NCBI RefSeq assembly: GCF_037029465.1
Contig: NZ_JAYMEM010000018.1
Span: forward strand, 1 to 64,000
Direction: 5' to 3'
Origin: Mesoflavibacter sp037029465
GTDB taxonomy: Bacteria > Bacteroidota > Bacteroidia > Flavobacteriales > Flavobacteriaceae
DNA length: 64,000 bases
Numbering within the stretch: the stretch's first letter is position 1; each line of letters starts with the position of its first letter. The position numbers and the translations under genes were made by a program. A model generated the notes under the pieces. It was not told the origin of the DNA and did no database searches. It saw only the letters and a list, made by a program, of their open reading frames with translations. This document shows, piece by piece, positions 35,183 to 42,981 of the stretch.

Positions 35183-35203
35183 TCCTTATTTGATATAAAT
35201 TTT

Positions 35204-35230
35204 AAAAGCGTTGCTATTGGCAACGCTTTT
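35204..35230 (+). terminator. Terminator after the second T9SS gene
   Basis: Arms AAAAGCGTTGC and GCAACGCTTTT form an 11-bp stem with a 5-nt loop and end in a T run. Confidence 0.85.
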
Positions 35231-35255
35231 TTATTTTCTATACTTTTGTAATCCT

Positions 35256-36236
35256 ATGATAAATACAAAAGACATCTTTAACATTACTACAGAAGAGGCG
35301 TTTAAAACACAAGCTTTAAACGTGTTTAAATTTCAGTACGAAAACAATAACGTGTATCGTTCTTTTTGTGATTTATTGTACAAAAACCCAAGTGATGTTA
35401 CAGCACTACATCAAATACCGTTTTTACCTATTCAGTTTTTTAAATCGCACGACGTTTTAAGCGCTAACACACCAACCGAAATTACTTTTTCTAGTAGTGG
35501 TACTACAGGACAAATAACAAGCAAACACCATGTTACCAATTTAAAGGTTTACGAAGACAGTTTTAAAAAAGGATTTGCACATTTTTATGGTAATGTAGAA
35601 GATTATACCATCTTGGCGTTATTACCTAATTATTTAGAACGCGAAGGATCGTCTTTAGTCTATATGGTAGATCATTTAATTAAAAACTCTAAACAGCCTA
35701 AAAGCGGATTTTATTTAAATAATTTAGACGAATTAAAAGACACTTTACTTCAACTTGAAAATGAAGGCAAAAAAACGCTATTAATAGGTGTGTCTTTTGC
35801 GCTATTAGATTTGATTGAACGTTATCAATTCAGCTTAAAAAACACCATTATTATGGAAACTGGTGGCATGAAAGGCAAACGTAAAGAATTGATAAGAGAA
35901 GAATTGCATCAACTACTAAAATCTGGTTTTGGTGTTGACCAAATACATAGTGAATATGGTATGACCGAACTTTTAAGTCAAGCGTATTCTAAAGGTAATG
36001 GTGTATTTACTTGTCCACCTTGGATGAAAATTTTAACTCGTGATACCGAAGATGCCTTAACCGTTTTTGATACCGAAAAAACGGGAGGAATAAACGTTAT
36101 TGATCTAGCTAATGTTAACTCGTGTTCTTTTATTGCTACTCAAGATTTGGGCAGACAACTACCAAACGGAAAATTTGAAATTATAGGACGTTTTGATAAT
36201 AGTGATATTAGAGGCTGTAACCTAATGGTTTTGTAA
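35256..36236 (+). CDS. LuxE/acyl-protein synthetase family protein
   Basis: A 326-aa adenylate-forming enzyme of the LuxE family. It has the ATP-binding loop TFSSSGTTGQITSKH, METGGMKGKRKELIREELH, and the region IHSEYGMTELLSQAYS. LuxE activates a fatty acid as acyl-AMP and passes it to a cysteine. The start is the ATG at 35256 (MINTKDIF), because the longer frame from 35211 overlaps the preceding terminator. No luxC reductase is nearby, so the partner and product are unknown. Confidence 0.87.
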   Translation: MINTKDIFNITTEEAFKTQALNVFKFQYENNNVYRSFCDLLYKNPSDVTALHQIPFLPIQFFKSHDVLSANTPTEITFSSSGTTGQITSKHHVTNLKVYEDSFKKGFAHFYGNVEDYTILALLPNYLEREGSSLVYMVDHLIKNSKQPKSGFYLNNLDELKDTLLQLENEGKKTLLIGVSFALLDLIERYQFSLKNTIIMETGGMKGKRKELIREELHQLLKSGFGVDQIHSEYGMTELLSQAYSKGNGVFTCPPWMKILTRDTEDALTVFDTEKTGGINVIDLANVNSCSFIATQDLGRQLPNGKFEIIGRFDNSDIRGCNLMVL

Positions 36237-36312
36237 GGGTTACCTAAAATATACGACCAACTAAAGTATGAAGAAGAAAAGTTAGTTTTAGTTGGTTAAC
36301 TAATTTTTTGAA

Positions 36313-36348
36313 AAAAGCCTGTCTTCAAACTATTGAAAACAGGCTTTT
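36313..36348. terminator. Terminator hairpin after the LuxE-family gene
   Basis: Arms AAAAGCCTGT and ACAGGCTTTT form a 10-bp stem around a 16-nt loop that itself contains TTCAA/TTGAA. A and T runs flank both sides. Confidence 0.75.
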
Positions 36349-36375
36349 AATTTTATTTACATTTTTTAAGTATAG

Positions 36376-36437
36376 TGTCAGGTCTAGCGCAGTTGAGACT
36401 TTTTTTAATTTAATCAAGACTTCTCGACTTCGCTCTA
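36376..36437. repeat. Imperfect intergenic palindrome, GTCAGG...CTCGACTTCGCTC type
   Basis: The left part TAGCGCAGTTGAGAC and the right part TTCTCGACTTCGCTCTA are near-complementary, joined by an AT-rich loop. This TCGAC-rich type resembles dispersed repeats of Flavobacteriaceae (memory). It lies between the LuxE terminator and the tyrS stop. Confidence 0.55.
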
Positions 36438-36445
36438 AGCAACAA

Positions 36446-37756
36446 TTAAACCACTTTTATAATAAAGGTCTTTTTCTTACCTCTATTAATAACAACATAC
36501 TTATCGTTAATTAAATCTTCTGTCGTTATGGTATAATCTTCACCAACTTTGTCTTTATTAACAGCTACCGAGTTTTCTTTTAACGCACGACGTGCTTCGC
36601 CATTACTTGCTAAAAAGTTAGTCTCGGCAGACAGAGCTGCAATCATATCTAATCCAGCGTCTATTTTATCTTTACTTACCTCAGCTTGTGGCACACCTTC
36701 AAAAACATCTAAAAATAAACTTTCGTTTAACTGCTTGATATCGTTTTTAAAGTCTTTACTAAACAAGATTTGAGATGCTTTTACTGCATTTTCGTATTCG
36801 TCTTTACTGTGTACAAATGTTGTTACCTCTTCAGCTAACTTTTTCTGTAAAGCTCTAAAACCAGGGTTTTCTTTATGTTCTGAAATTAAAGCATCAATTG
36901 TGTCTTTATCTAAAAACGTAAAGATTTTAATATACTTTTCTGCATCTTCATCTGTAGTGTTTAACCAAAACTGGTAGAATTTGTAAACGCTAGTTTTATC
37001 GGCATCTAACCATACGTTACCACCTTCACTTTTACCAAATTTAGATCCGTCTGCTTTTGTAATTAACGGGCAAGTCATAGCGTAAGCTTTTGCGGTATCG
37101 TCACCAACATTCATACGTCTAACAAGCTCGGTTCCTGTGGTGATATTTCCCCATTGGTCGCTACCTCCCATTTGTAATTTACACCCCATGGTTTTGTGCA
37201 AATGGTAAAAATCATACCCTTGGATTAATTGGTAAGTAAACTCGGTAAAGCTCATACCAACACTACCTTCGTCGCCACTCAAACGCTTTTTTACAGAGTC
37301 TTTTGCCATCATGTAATTTACGGTAATACGTTTACCTACATCGCGTGCAAAGTCTATAAAGCTAAAGTCTTTCATCCAATCATAGTTATTGACTAAAACT
37401 GGCGCATTTTTTTCATTTGAATTAAAATCTAAAAAGCGAGACAGCACATTTTTAATACCTGCAACATTGTGATTTAGCGTTGCTTCGTCTAATAAATTAC
37501 GCTCGTCACTCTTTCCTGAAGGATCACCAATCATACCTGTTGCACCACCAACTAAAGCAATTGGTTTATGTCCTGCTTTTTCTAAATGCACTAATAAAAT
37601 AATAGGCACCAAACTACCAATATGTAAAGAATCTGATGTTGGATCAAACCCTATATAAGCAGTAGTCATTTCTTTATCAAGTTGCTCTTCTGTTCCAGGC
37701 ATGATGTCGTGCACCATACCTCTCCATCGTAATTCTTCTACAAATGCGTTAGCCAT
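36446..37756 (-). CDS. tyrS: Tyrosyl-tRNA synthetase
   Basis: A 436-aa class I aminoacyl-tRNA synthetase. It has a HIGH-like DSLHIGSLVP and tyrosine-pocket segments GGATGMIGDPSGKSDER and YQLIQGYDFYHLHK. The KMSKS-like loop KFGKSEGG is followed by a C-terminal S4-type RNA-binding domain (GEARRALKENSVAVNKDKVGED). Length and order are those of bacterial TyrRS. It is monocistronic with its own promoter. Confidence 0.97.
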   Translation of the reverse strand: MANAFVEELRWRGMVHDIMPGTEEQLDKEMTTAYIGFDPTSDSLHIGSLVPIILLVHLEKAGHKPIALVGGATGMIGDPSGKSDERNLLDEATLNHNVAGIKNVLSRFLDFNSNEKNAPVLVNNYDWMKDFSFIDFARDVGKRITVNYMMAKDSVKKRLSGDEGSVGMSFTEFTYQLIQGYDFYHLHKTMGCKLQMGGSDQWGNITTGTELVRRMNVGDDTAKAYAMTCPLITKADGSKFGKSEGGNVWLDADKTSVYKFYQFWLNTTDEDAEKYIKIFTFLDKDTIDALISEHKENPGFRALQKKLAEEVTTFVHSKDEYENAVKASQILFSKDFKNDIKQLNESLFLDVFEGVPQAEVSKDKIDAGLDMIAALSAETNFLASNGEARRALKENSVAVNKDKVGEDYTITTEDLINDKYVVINRGKKKTFIIKVV

Positions 37757-37782
37757 TTTAAATTATTTTATTAATGAAGTCG

Positions 37783-37816
37783 CAAAGATAAAAATAGTGT
37801 CATAAAAAGTGTACAA
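37783..37816 (-). promoter_or_regulatory. Promoter of tyrS
   Basis: On the minus strand TTG (37814-37816), a 23-nt spacer and TATCTTTG (37783-37790), then 26 nt to the ATG. The spacer is at the upper end of the normal range. Confidence 0.6.
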
Positions 37817-37842
37817 TATCTTATATTTATTACTTTAGTAGC

Positions 37843-38853
37843 ATGATTTTAGTCACTGGAGGAACGGGATTAGTTGGCGCACATTTGTTGTTTCATTTAT
37901 TAAATGAAAACAAACAAATACGTGCTATTTATAGAAATGAAAAGAAGTTTGAAAATGTCAAACGTATTTTTAGCTATTATAGTAAAGATGCAGACACTTT
38001 ATTTAATAAAATTGAATGGGTTGAAGCCGATCTAAATAACATTCCGCAACTTACTGAAGCTTTTAAAGACATCACACATGTCTATCACTGCGCTGCTTTT
38101 GTAAGTTTTGAACCTGATAAATTTGATGTACTAAAAAAAACAAATATAAAAGGTACTGCTAATGTTGTAAACTTTTGCATTAGCAACAAAGTGGAGAAAT
38201 TATGTTATGTAAGCTCTATTGCTGCTCTTGGATCTTCTCTAAAAAATGAGGTTATTACTGAAGAAACAGAATGGAATAAAGAAATAGACAACAGCGTATA
38301 CGCCATCACTAAATATGGTGCAGAACTTGAAGTTTGGCGTGGTACTCAAGAAGGTTTAGATGCAGTAATTGTTAATCCTGGAGTAATTATTGGACCTGGT
38401 ATTTGGCGTTACGGTAGCGGTAGTTTGATAAAAATGATTTACAACGGATTAAAATATTACACTACAGGATCTACTGGATATGTAGATGTAAATGACGTTG
38501 TAAAAGCTATGATTCAACTTGTAAAAAGTAATCACAAAAACGAACGTTATATACTAGTGTCTGAAAATTTAAGTTTTAAAGCATTTTTTACTAAAACAGC
38601 TAATTATTTAGGAGTAAAACCACCACAAAAAGAAGCAAAACCTTGGTTGTTAAATATTGCTTGGCGTCTGGATTGGTTAAAACATAAGTTGACAGGAAAG
38701 CGCAGAGTACTTTCTAAGCAAACTGCAAAAAGTGCTTTAACTGAAACAAATTATAGTAATAAGAAAATTAAGGAAGCTATTGGTTTTGAATTTTTACCAA
38801 TGGATAAAAGTATTGAAATTACTTCTTCTTACTTTTTAGATTCCTTAAAATAG
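37843..38853 (+). CDS. NAD(P)-dependent short-chain epimerase/dehydratase
   Basis: A 336-aa extended SDR protein with the cofactor motif VTGGTGLVGAHL, a YxxxK-type active site (NSVYAITKYGAELEV), and the GPGIWRYGSG region. The overall type resembles dihydroflavonol-4-reductase-like and UDP-sugar epimerase-like proteins. The substrate is not determined. Its stop lies 35 bp inside the convergent DUF4296 gene, so the two genes share 35 bp at their 3' ends. Confidence 0.85.
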   Translation: MILVTGGTGLVGAHLLFHLLNENKQIRAIYRNEKKFENVKRIFSYYSKDADTLFNKIEWVEADLNNIPQLTEAFKDITHVYHCAAFVSFEPDKFDVLKKTNIKGTANVVNFCISNKVEKLCYVSSIAALGSSLKNEVITEETEWNKEIDNSVYAITKYGAELEVWRGTQEGLDAVIVNPGVIIGPGIWRYGSGSLIKMIYNGLKYYTTGSTGYVDVNDVVKAMIQLVKSNHKNERYILVSENLSFKAFFTKTANYLGVKPPQKEAKPWLLNIAWRLDWLKHKLTGKRRVLSKQTAKSALTETNYSNKKIKEAIGFEFLPMDKSIEITSSYFLDSLK

Positions 38854-39292
38854 AATCTCTCTTGAAATTAGGTTTTTCTTCTTTTAGGAGTTCTTGATTA
38901 GATTTCAATTCTTTTTTCTTGTCTTCTATCTTTTTTGCTTCTTCTTTTTGTAGCTCTTTATACTTGTCTCTTAATATTGTTAAGCTGTCTTTTACCTTGT
39001 CGTAAATCTTATCGTAGACTTTAATGTCATGTGCATAGTAGTTATTACTATTAGCAAATTGCGTACTATCTATACCATGTTTTTTGTAAATGTACGCAAC
39101 TGGTGTAATACCATTATTTTCTAGCATACGCTTGTTGATACCTTTTGCCGAAGACATAATAGAGATTTCAACCAACACATCAACCATTTGATCTTCAGAG
39201 ATTAAATCTTTTGGTTTTTCAGGTTTTTCTATGTCATAGCAAGACACAAAAAGTATCAAGACTAAAAGGTATATTAAGCTGCTTTTTTTCAC
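38819..39292 (-). CDS. DUF4296 domain-containing lipoprotein
   Basis: A 157-aa lipoprotein (MKKSSLIYLLVLILFVSC, Cys18) of the Bacteroidota-specific DUF4296 family. The pattern EDQMVDVLVEISIMSSAKG and YIYKKHGIDSTQFANSNNYYAHD is diagnostic. It ends in a charged coiled-coil tail. It is predicted to sit at the outer or inner membrane facing the periplasm. No function is known. It is the third gene of a glycosyltransferase-dihydroorotase-DUF4296 operon. Confidence 0.87.
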   Translation of the reverse strand: MKKSSLIYLLVLILFVSCYDIEKPEKPKDLISEDQMVDVLVEISIMSSAKGINKRMLENNGITPVAYIYKKHGIDSTQFANSNNYYAHDIKVYDKIYDKVKDSLTILRDKYKELQKEEAKKIEDKKKELKSNQELLKEEKPNFKRDSILRNLKSKKK

Positions 39293-39297
39293 TTTAA

Positions 39298-40644
39298 TTA
39301 TCTATCGAAAGTTAATCGTTTAGCATATTTTGTATCGTAAAACTTGAAATTTTTATAAGCTAATCCTCCATTAACAAATGTATGTGTTATTCTTGATTTA
39401 AAGGTTGTTCCTTCAAACGGCGACCAACCACATTTGTATAAAATATTGTCTTTATTAACGGTCCAAGGGTTATTTAGGTTTACAATTACTAAATCTGCGT
39501 AGTAACCTTCTTTTATAAATCCGCGTTTTTCTACATCAAATAAAATGGCTGGATTATGACAAAACTTTTCTACAATTTTTTCTATTGAAATATCACCTTC
39601 ATGATGCATTTCTAATAAAGCTGGTAATGCGTGTTGCACTAATGGTCCACCAGAAGGTGCTTGCGTATATACATTAGATTTTTCTTCAAACGTATGTGGC
39701 GCGTGGTCTGTAGCAATCACATCAATTTTATCGTCTAAAAGTGCTTTTAGCAATTGATCACGATCTTTTTCGGTTTTTACAGCAGGATTCCATTTTATTA
39801 GTGTTCCTTTTTCGTCATAATCTTTATCGCAAAACCATAGGTGATGTATACAAACTTCGGCTGTAATCTTTTTATCCTTTAACGGAATACTGTTATCAAA
39901 CAACTCGGTTTCTTTTCCTGTTGAAAGGTGAAACACGTGTAATCTTGCACCTGTTTTTTTAGCTAATTCTATTGCTTTTGATGACGATAAATAACACGCT
40001 TCTTCACTTCTAATAATTGGGTGAAAATGTACTGGAATATCATCTCCGTAACGTTCTTTATAAACTTCTAAATTGGCTTTAATAGTCGCTTCATCTTCAC
40101 AATGCACAGAAATTAATAGGTCTGTACTTTTAAAGATTTTTTCTAAAACTTCAGGATTATCTACAAGCATATTTCCTGTAGAAGATCCCAAGAATAATTT
40201 TAATCCTGCTACTTCTTTTTTATTGACTTTAAGAATTTCTTCTAAATTATCATTTGTACCACCAAACATAAATGAGTAATTAGCCCAAGATGTTTTAGCA
40301 GCACGATCAAATTTATCGTTTAAAGCCTCTATTGTTGTGGTTTGCGGATTGGTATTTGGCATTTCTATAAACGACGTAATGCCGCCAGCAATAGCTGCTC
40401 TAGATTCGCTTTCTATATTTGCTTTGTGCGTTAAACCTGGTTCTCTAAAATGAACCTGATCGTCTATTGCACCTGGTAAAACGTATTGTCCTTCTGCATC
40501 AAACACGTTAACATCTGCAGATTTTGGACTAATAGATGGTGCGATTTTGGTAATAATTTCGCCTTCTATTAAAATGTCTCCGTTAACGATTTCTCCTTCG
40601 TTAACAATTTTTGCATTTTTTATTAAAGTGATTTTTTGGTGCAT
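39298..40644 (-). CDS. Dihydroorotase-like amidohydrolase with altered metal motif
   Basis: A 448-aa amidohydrolase. The usual N-terminal metal motif D-x-H-x-H is DDQVHFREPG here, so the first His is replaced by Gln63, while H65 is kept. Other ligands appear in SVHCEDE, LHVFHLSTGKE and VIATDHAPH. The GLTHKANIESESRAA region is that of class I dihydroorotases, which form dihydroorotate in pyrimidine synthesis. As I recall, the altered motif is common in Bacteroidota, and activity of such forms is not certain. Operon mates: DUF4296 lipoprotein and the dolichol-phosphate-mannose-synthase-like gene. Confidence 0.85.
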   Translation of the reverse strand: MHQKITLIKNAKIVNEGEIVNGDILIEGEIITKIAPSISPKSADVNVFDAEGQYVLPGAIDDQVHFREPGLTHKANIESESRAAIAGGITSFIEMPNTNPQTTTIEALNDKFDRAAKTSWANYSFMFGGTNDNLEEILKVNKKEVAGLKLFLGSSTGNMLVDNPEVLEKIFKSTDLLISVHCEDEATIKANLEVYKERYGDDIPVHFHPIIRSEEACYLSSSKAIELAKKTGARLHVFHLSTGKETELFDNSIPLKDKKITAEVCIHHLWFCDKDYDEKGTLIKWNPAVKTEKDRDQLLKALLDDKIDVIATDHAPHTFEEKSNVYTQAPSGGPLVQHALPALLEMHHEGDISIEKIVEKFCHNPAILFDVEKRGFIKEGYYADLVIVNLNNPWTVNKDNILYKCGWSPFEGTTFKSRITHTFVNGGLAYKNFKFYDTKYAKRLTFDR

Positions 40645-40650
40645 AATGCC

Positions 40651-41376
40651 TTATTTCTTGTTAAATATACTTTTTATTTTCATTGTAATCACTCCAAAAA
40701 TAGCTTCGGATATGATACTTGAACTTAGTTTAGATTCGCCTTTTGTTCTGTCTACAAAAATAACAGGTATTTCTACAATTTTAAAACGTTTTAAATAGGC
40801 TTTAAATTTCATCTCTATTTGAAATGCGTAACCTACAAATTTTATATCTTCTAAATCTAATGTTTCTAAAACTCTTCTTTTATAGCAGACAAAACCTGCT
40901 GTGGCGTCTTTAATACGCATACCAGTTATAAATCTAACGTAAAAGGATGCTCCATAAGATAAAATGATACGTCCTAATGGCCAATTTACCACATTAACAC
41001 CTTTTACATAACGTGATCCTATTGCTATATCTGCGCCGTCTACATGACAAGCATTGTAAAGTTTTTCTAAATCATTTGGGTTATGAGAAAAATCGGCATC
41101 CATTTCAAAAATGTAGTTATATTCTTTTTCTAAAGCCCAATAAAAACCATGTATATACGCTGTTCCTAATCCAGATTTTTCTTGTCTAACTGTTAAAAAC
41201 AGTCGATCTTGATAGCTGTTTTGAAGACGCTTTACTTCATCTGCAGTTCCATCTGGCGAGTTATCGTCTACCACTAAAATATGGAACTCTTTTTTTAAAT
41301 TGAAAACCGCTTTTATAATTGCTTCTATGTTTTCAATTTCGTTATACGTAGGAATAATGACAATAGCGTCTTGCAT
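40651..41376 (-). CDS. Polyprenol-phosphate glycosyltransferase (DPM1-like, GT2)
   Basis: A 241-aa GT2 enzyme. It has the nucleotide-sugar site IIPTYNEIENIEAII, DDNSPDGTADEV, the DxD motif EMDADFSHNP, and GSRYVKGV. This is the dolichol-phosphate mannosyltransferase type, which loads mannose or glucose onto a polyprenyl phosphate on the cytoplasmic face. First gene of the operon with the dihydroorotase-like gene 6 nt downstream. Confidence 0.92.
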   Translation of the reverse strand: MQDAIVIIPTYNEIENIEAIIKAVFNLKKEFHILVVDDNSPDGTADEVKRLQNSYQDRLFLTVRQEKSGLGTAYIHGFYWALEKEYNYIFEMDADFSHNPNDLEKLYNACHVDGADIAIGSRYVKGVNVVNWPLGRIILSYGASFYVRFITGMRIKDATAGFVCYKRRVLETLDLEDIKFVGYAFQIEMKFKAYLKRFKIVEIPVIFVDRTKGESKLSSSIISEAIFGVITMKIKSIFNKK

Positions 41377-41397
41377 TAATTGCTTTTATAATTTAGG

Positions 41398-41405
41398 CAA
41401 ATGTA
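41398..41405 (-). promoter_or_regulatory. Predicted -7 element of the GT2-dihydroorotase-DUF4296 operon
   Basis: TACATTTG on the minus strand, 21 nt ahead of the ATG. No convincing TTG partner. Confidence 0.5.
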
Positions 41406-41484
41406 CATTTTATAGGGTGAAATGTTTATAAAAAAACCTTAATAATTGCCATTTTTTTGCTTTAAAAAGTAATAATTTTATTGC

Positions 41485-42129
41485 GTGATTAGAGAAATTA
41501 TAAATACAGATATTATTACACTTATTTTTATAGTGTGTTTAATTTGCATCGCTTTAAGCAAATTAATCTATACTAAGCGTTTTGAAATTTTCTCATATCT
41601 AATTATCAACAACCGCTACACAAAAGTCTTTGTTAAAGACCAACATTTTTTTGAGCTTTTTGAAGGCTTACTATTTGTTAACCTATGCTTTAATACTGGT
41701 ATCTTTTTTTATTTGCTAATAAATGCTTTTGTTGGTGAAACTATTTCGCAATTATTAATATTAAAATATGCGCTTTTAATAGCTTGCTTCTTTATTGTAA
41801 AAGTACTTTTAGAACGCTTATTATCTAGTATTTTTGAAATAGAATGGCTTATTAAAGATTATTTACTTACTAAAATTAGCTACCGAAACTATCTAGGTTT
41901 AATCCTACTTCCTATAAATGCTATATTAATTTATTCTGTTGATGCCAAACTTAACACTTTGATTATTATAGGCTTATTATCTCTAATAATTTTTAGTATT
42001 GGTTTATTAACCTTTTTAAAAGCTAATCTTAATGTGTTTAAAAGAAGTATGTTTTATTTTATTTTGTATCTTTGCGCTCTCGAAATCGCGCCTTACCTTA
42101 TTGTTTATCAATTTATAGCAATAAGATAG
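41485..42129 (+). CDS. DUF4271 integral membrane protein
   Basis: A 214-aa protein with about five hydrophobic segments, of the Bacteroidota-specific DUF4271 family (start IREIINTDIITLIFIVCLICIAL, then RYTKVFV). The start codon is GTG at 41485. No nearby in-frame ATG was noticed. The gene precedes hemD by 24 nt. Family members commonly lie beside hemD in this group, but their function is unknown. Confidence 0.82.
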   Translation: MIREIINTDIITLIFIVCLICIALSKLIYTKRFEIFSYLIINNRYTKVFVKDQHFFELFEGLLFVNLCFNTGIFFYLLINAFVGETISQLLILKYALLIACFFIVKVLLERLLSSIFEIEWLIKDYLLTKISYRNYLGLILLPINAILIYSVDAKLNTLIIIGLLSLIIFSIGLLTFLKANLNVFKRSMFYFILYLCALEIAPYLIVYQFIAIR

Positions 42130-42153
42130 GTCTAAAAATAAAGATACGAATAT

Positions 42154-42903
42154 ATGAAAGTGAAAACCATTTTAGTCTCGCAACCAGAACCTAAAATTGA
42201 AAATTCTCCATACTTTGATCTTTCAGAAAAGCAGAAAGTAAAAATTGATTTTAGACCTTTTATACATGTAGAAGGTGTATCTACTAAAGAAATTAGACAA
42301 CAAAAAGTAGATTTGACTAAATACACTGCAATCATACTAACAAGTAGAAATGCAGTAGATCACTTTTTTAGAGTAGCTGAAGAAATGCGCTTTAAAGTAC
42401 CAGATACTATGAAGTACTTTTGCCAGTCCGAAGCTGTTGCATTTTACTTACAAAAATACGTAGTATACAGAAAACGTAAAATCTATGTAGGTAAACGTAC
42501 GTTTTCTGAGCTTTCGCCATTAATTAAAAAGTATAAAGACGAAAAATTCTTATTACCAACAACCGATAAATTAAAACCAGAAGTACCAGACACCTTAAAC
42601 GGACTTGGTGTGAACTGGAAAGAAGCTATCTTTTACAGAACTGTAATTAGCGATTTATCAGATCTTGCAGATGTATATTATGACATCTTAGTATTTTTTA
42701 GTCCATCTGGTATTGAGTCTTTATTTCATAACTTCCCAGACTTTAAGCAAAACAATACCCGTATTGCTGTGTTTGGAAACACCACTATTAAAGCTGTTGA
42801 AGAAAAAGGGTTACGTGTAGACATATCTGCTCCAACACCAGAAACACCTTCTATGACTATGGCTTTAGAAAAATACATTAAAGAAGTAAATAAAGGAAAG
42901 TAA
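42154..42903 (+). CDS. hemD: Uroporphyrinogen-III synthase
   Basis: A 249-aa cytoplasmic enzyme that cyclises hydroxymethylbilane to uroporphyrinogen III in heme synthesis. It has the two-lobe HemD fold, with AIILTSRNAVDHFF in lobe one and DILVFFSPSGIESLF and IAVFGNTTIKAVEEKGLRVD in lobe two. Sequence conservation is naturally low in this family. A possible TAnnTTTG element (TATCTTTG, 42067-42074) lies inside the end of the DUF4271 gene. A strong terminator follows. Confidence 0.9.
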   Translation: MKVKTILVSQPEPKIENSPYFDLSEKQKVKIDFRPFIHVEGVSTKEIRQQKVDLTKYTAIILTSRNAVDHFFRVAEEMRFKVPDTMKYFCQSEAVAFYLQKYVVYRKRKIYVGKRTFSELSPLIKKYKDEKFLLPTTDKLKPEVPDTLNGLGVNWKEAIFYRTVISDLSDLADVYYDILVFFSPSGIESLFHNFPDFKQNNTRIAVFGNTTIKAVEEKGLRVDISAPTPETPSMTMALEKYIKEVNKGK

Positions 42904-42924
42904 AAACAACCTTTTAACAACATA

Positions 42925-42962
42925 AAAAAAGCGCTACCTAAATACTTAGATAGCGCTTTTTT
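42925..42962. terminator. Bidirectional terminator between hemD and pckA
   Basis: Arms AAAAAAGCGCTA and TAGCGCTTTTTT form a 12-bp stem that serves both convergent genes. The loop also contains the inverted CTAA/TTAG. Confidence 0.85.
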
Positions 42963-42981
42963 ACTCTAACACTTGTTTATA

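Noticed and set aside
36308..36514. 68-codon plus-strand frame near the tyrS end
   Set aside because: It crosses a terminator hairpin and a palindrome and overlaps tyrS. No protein features.
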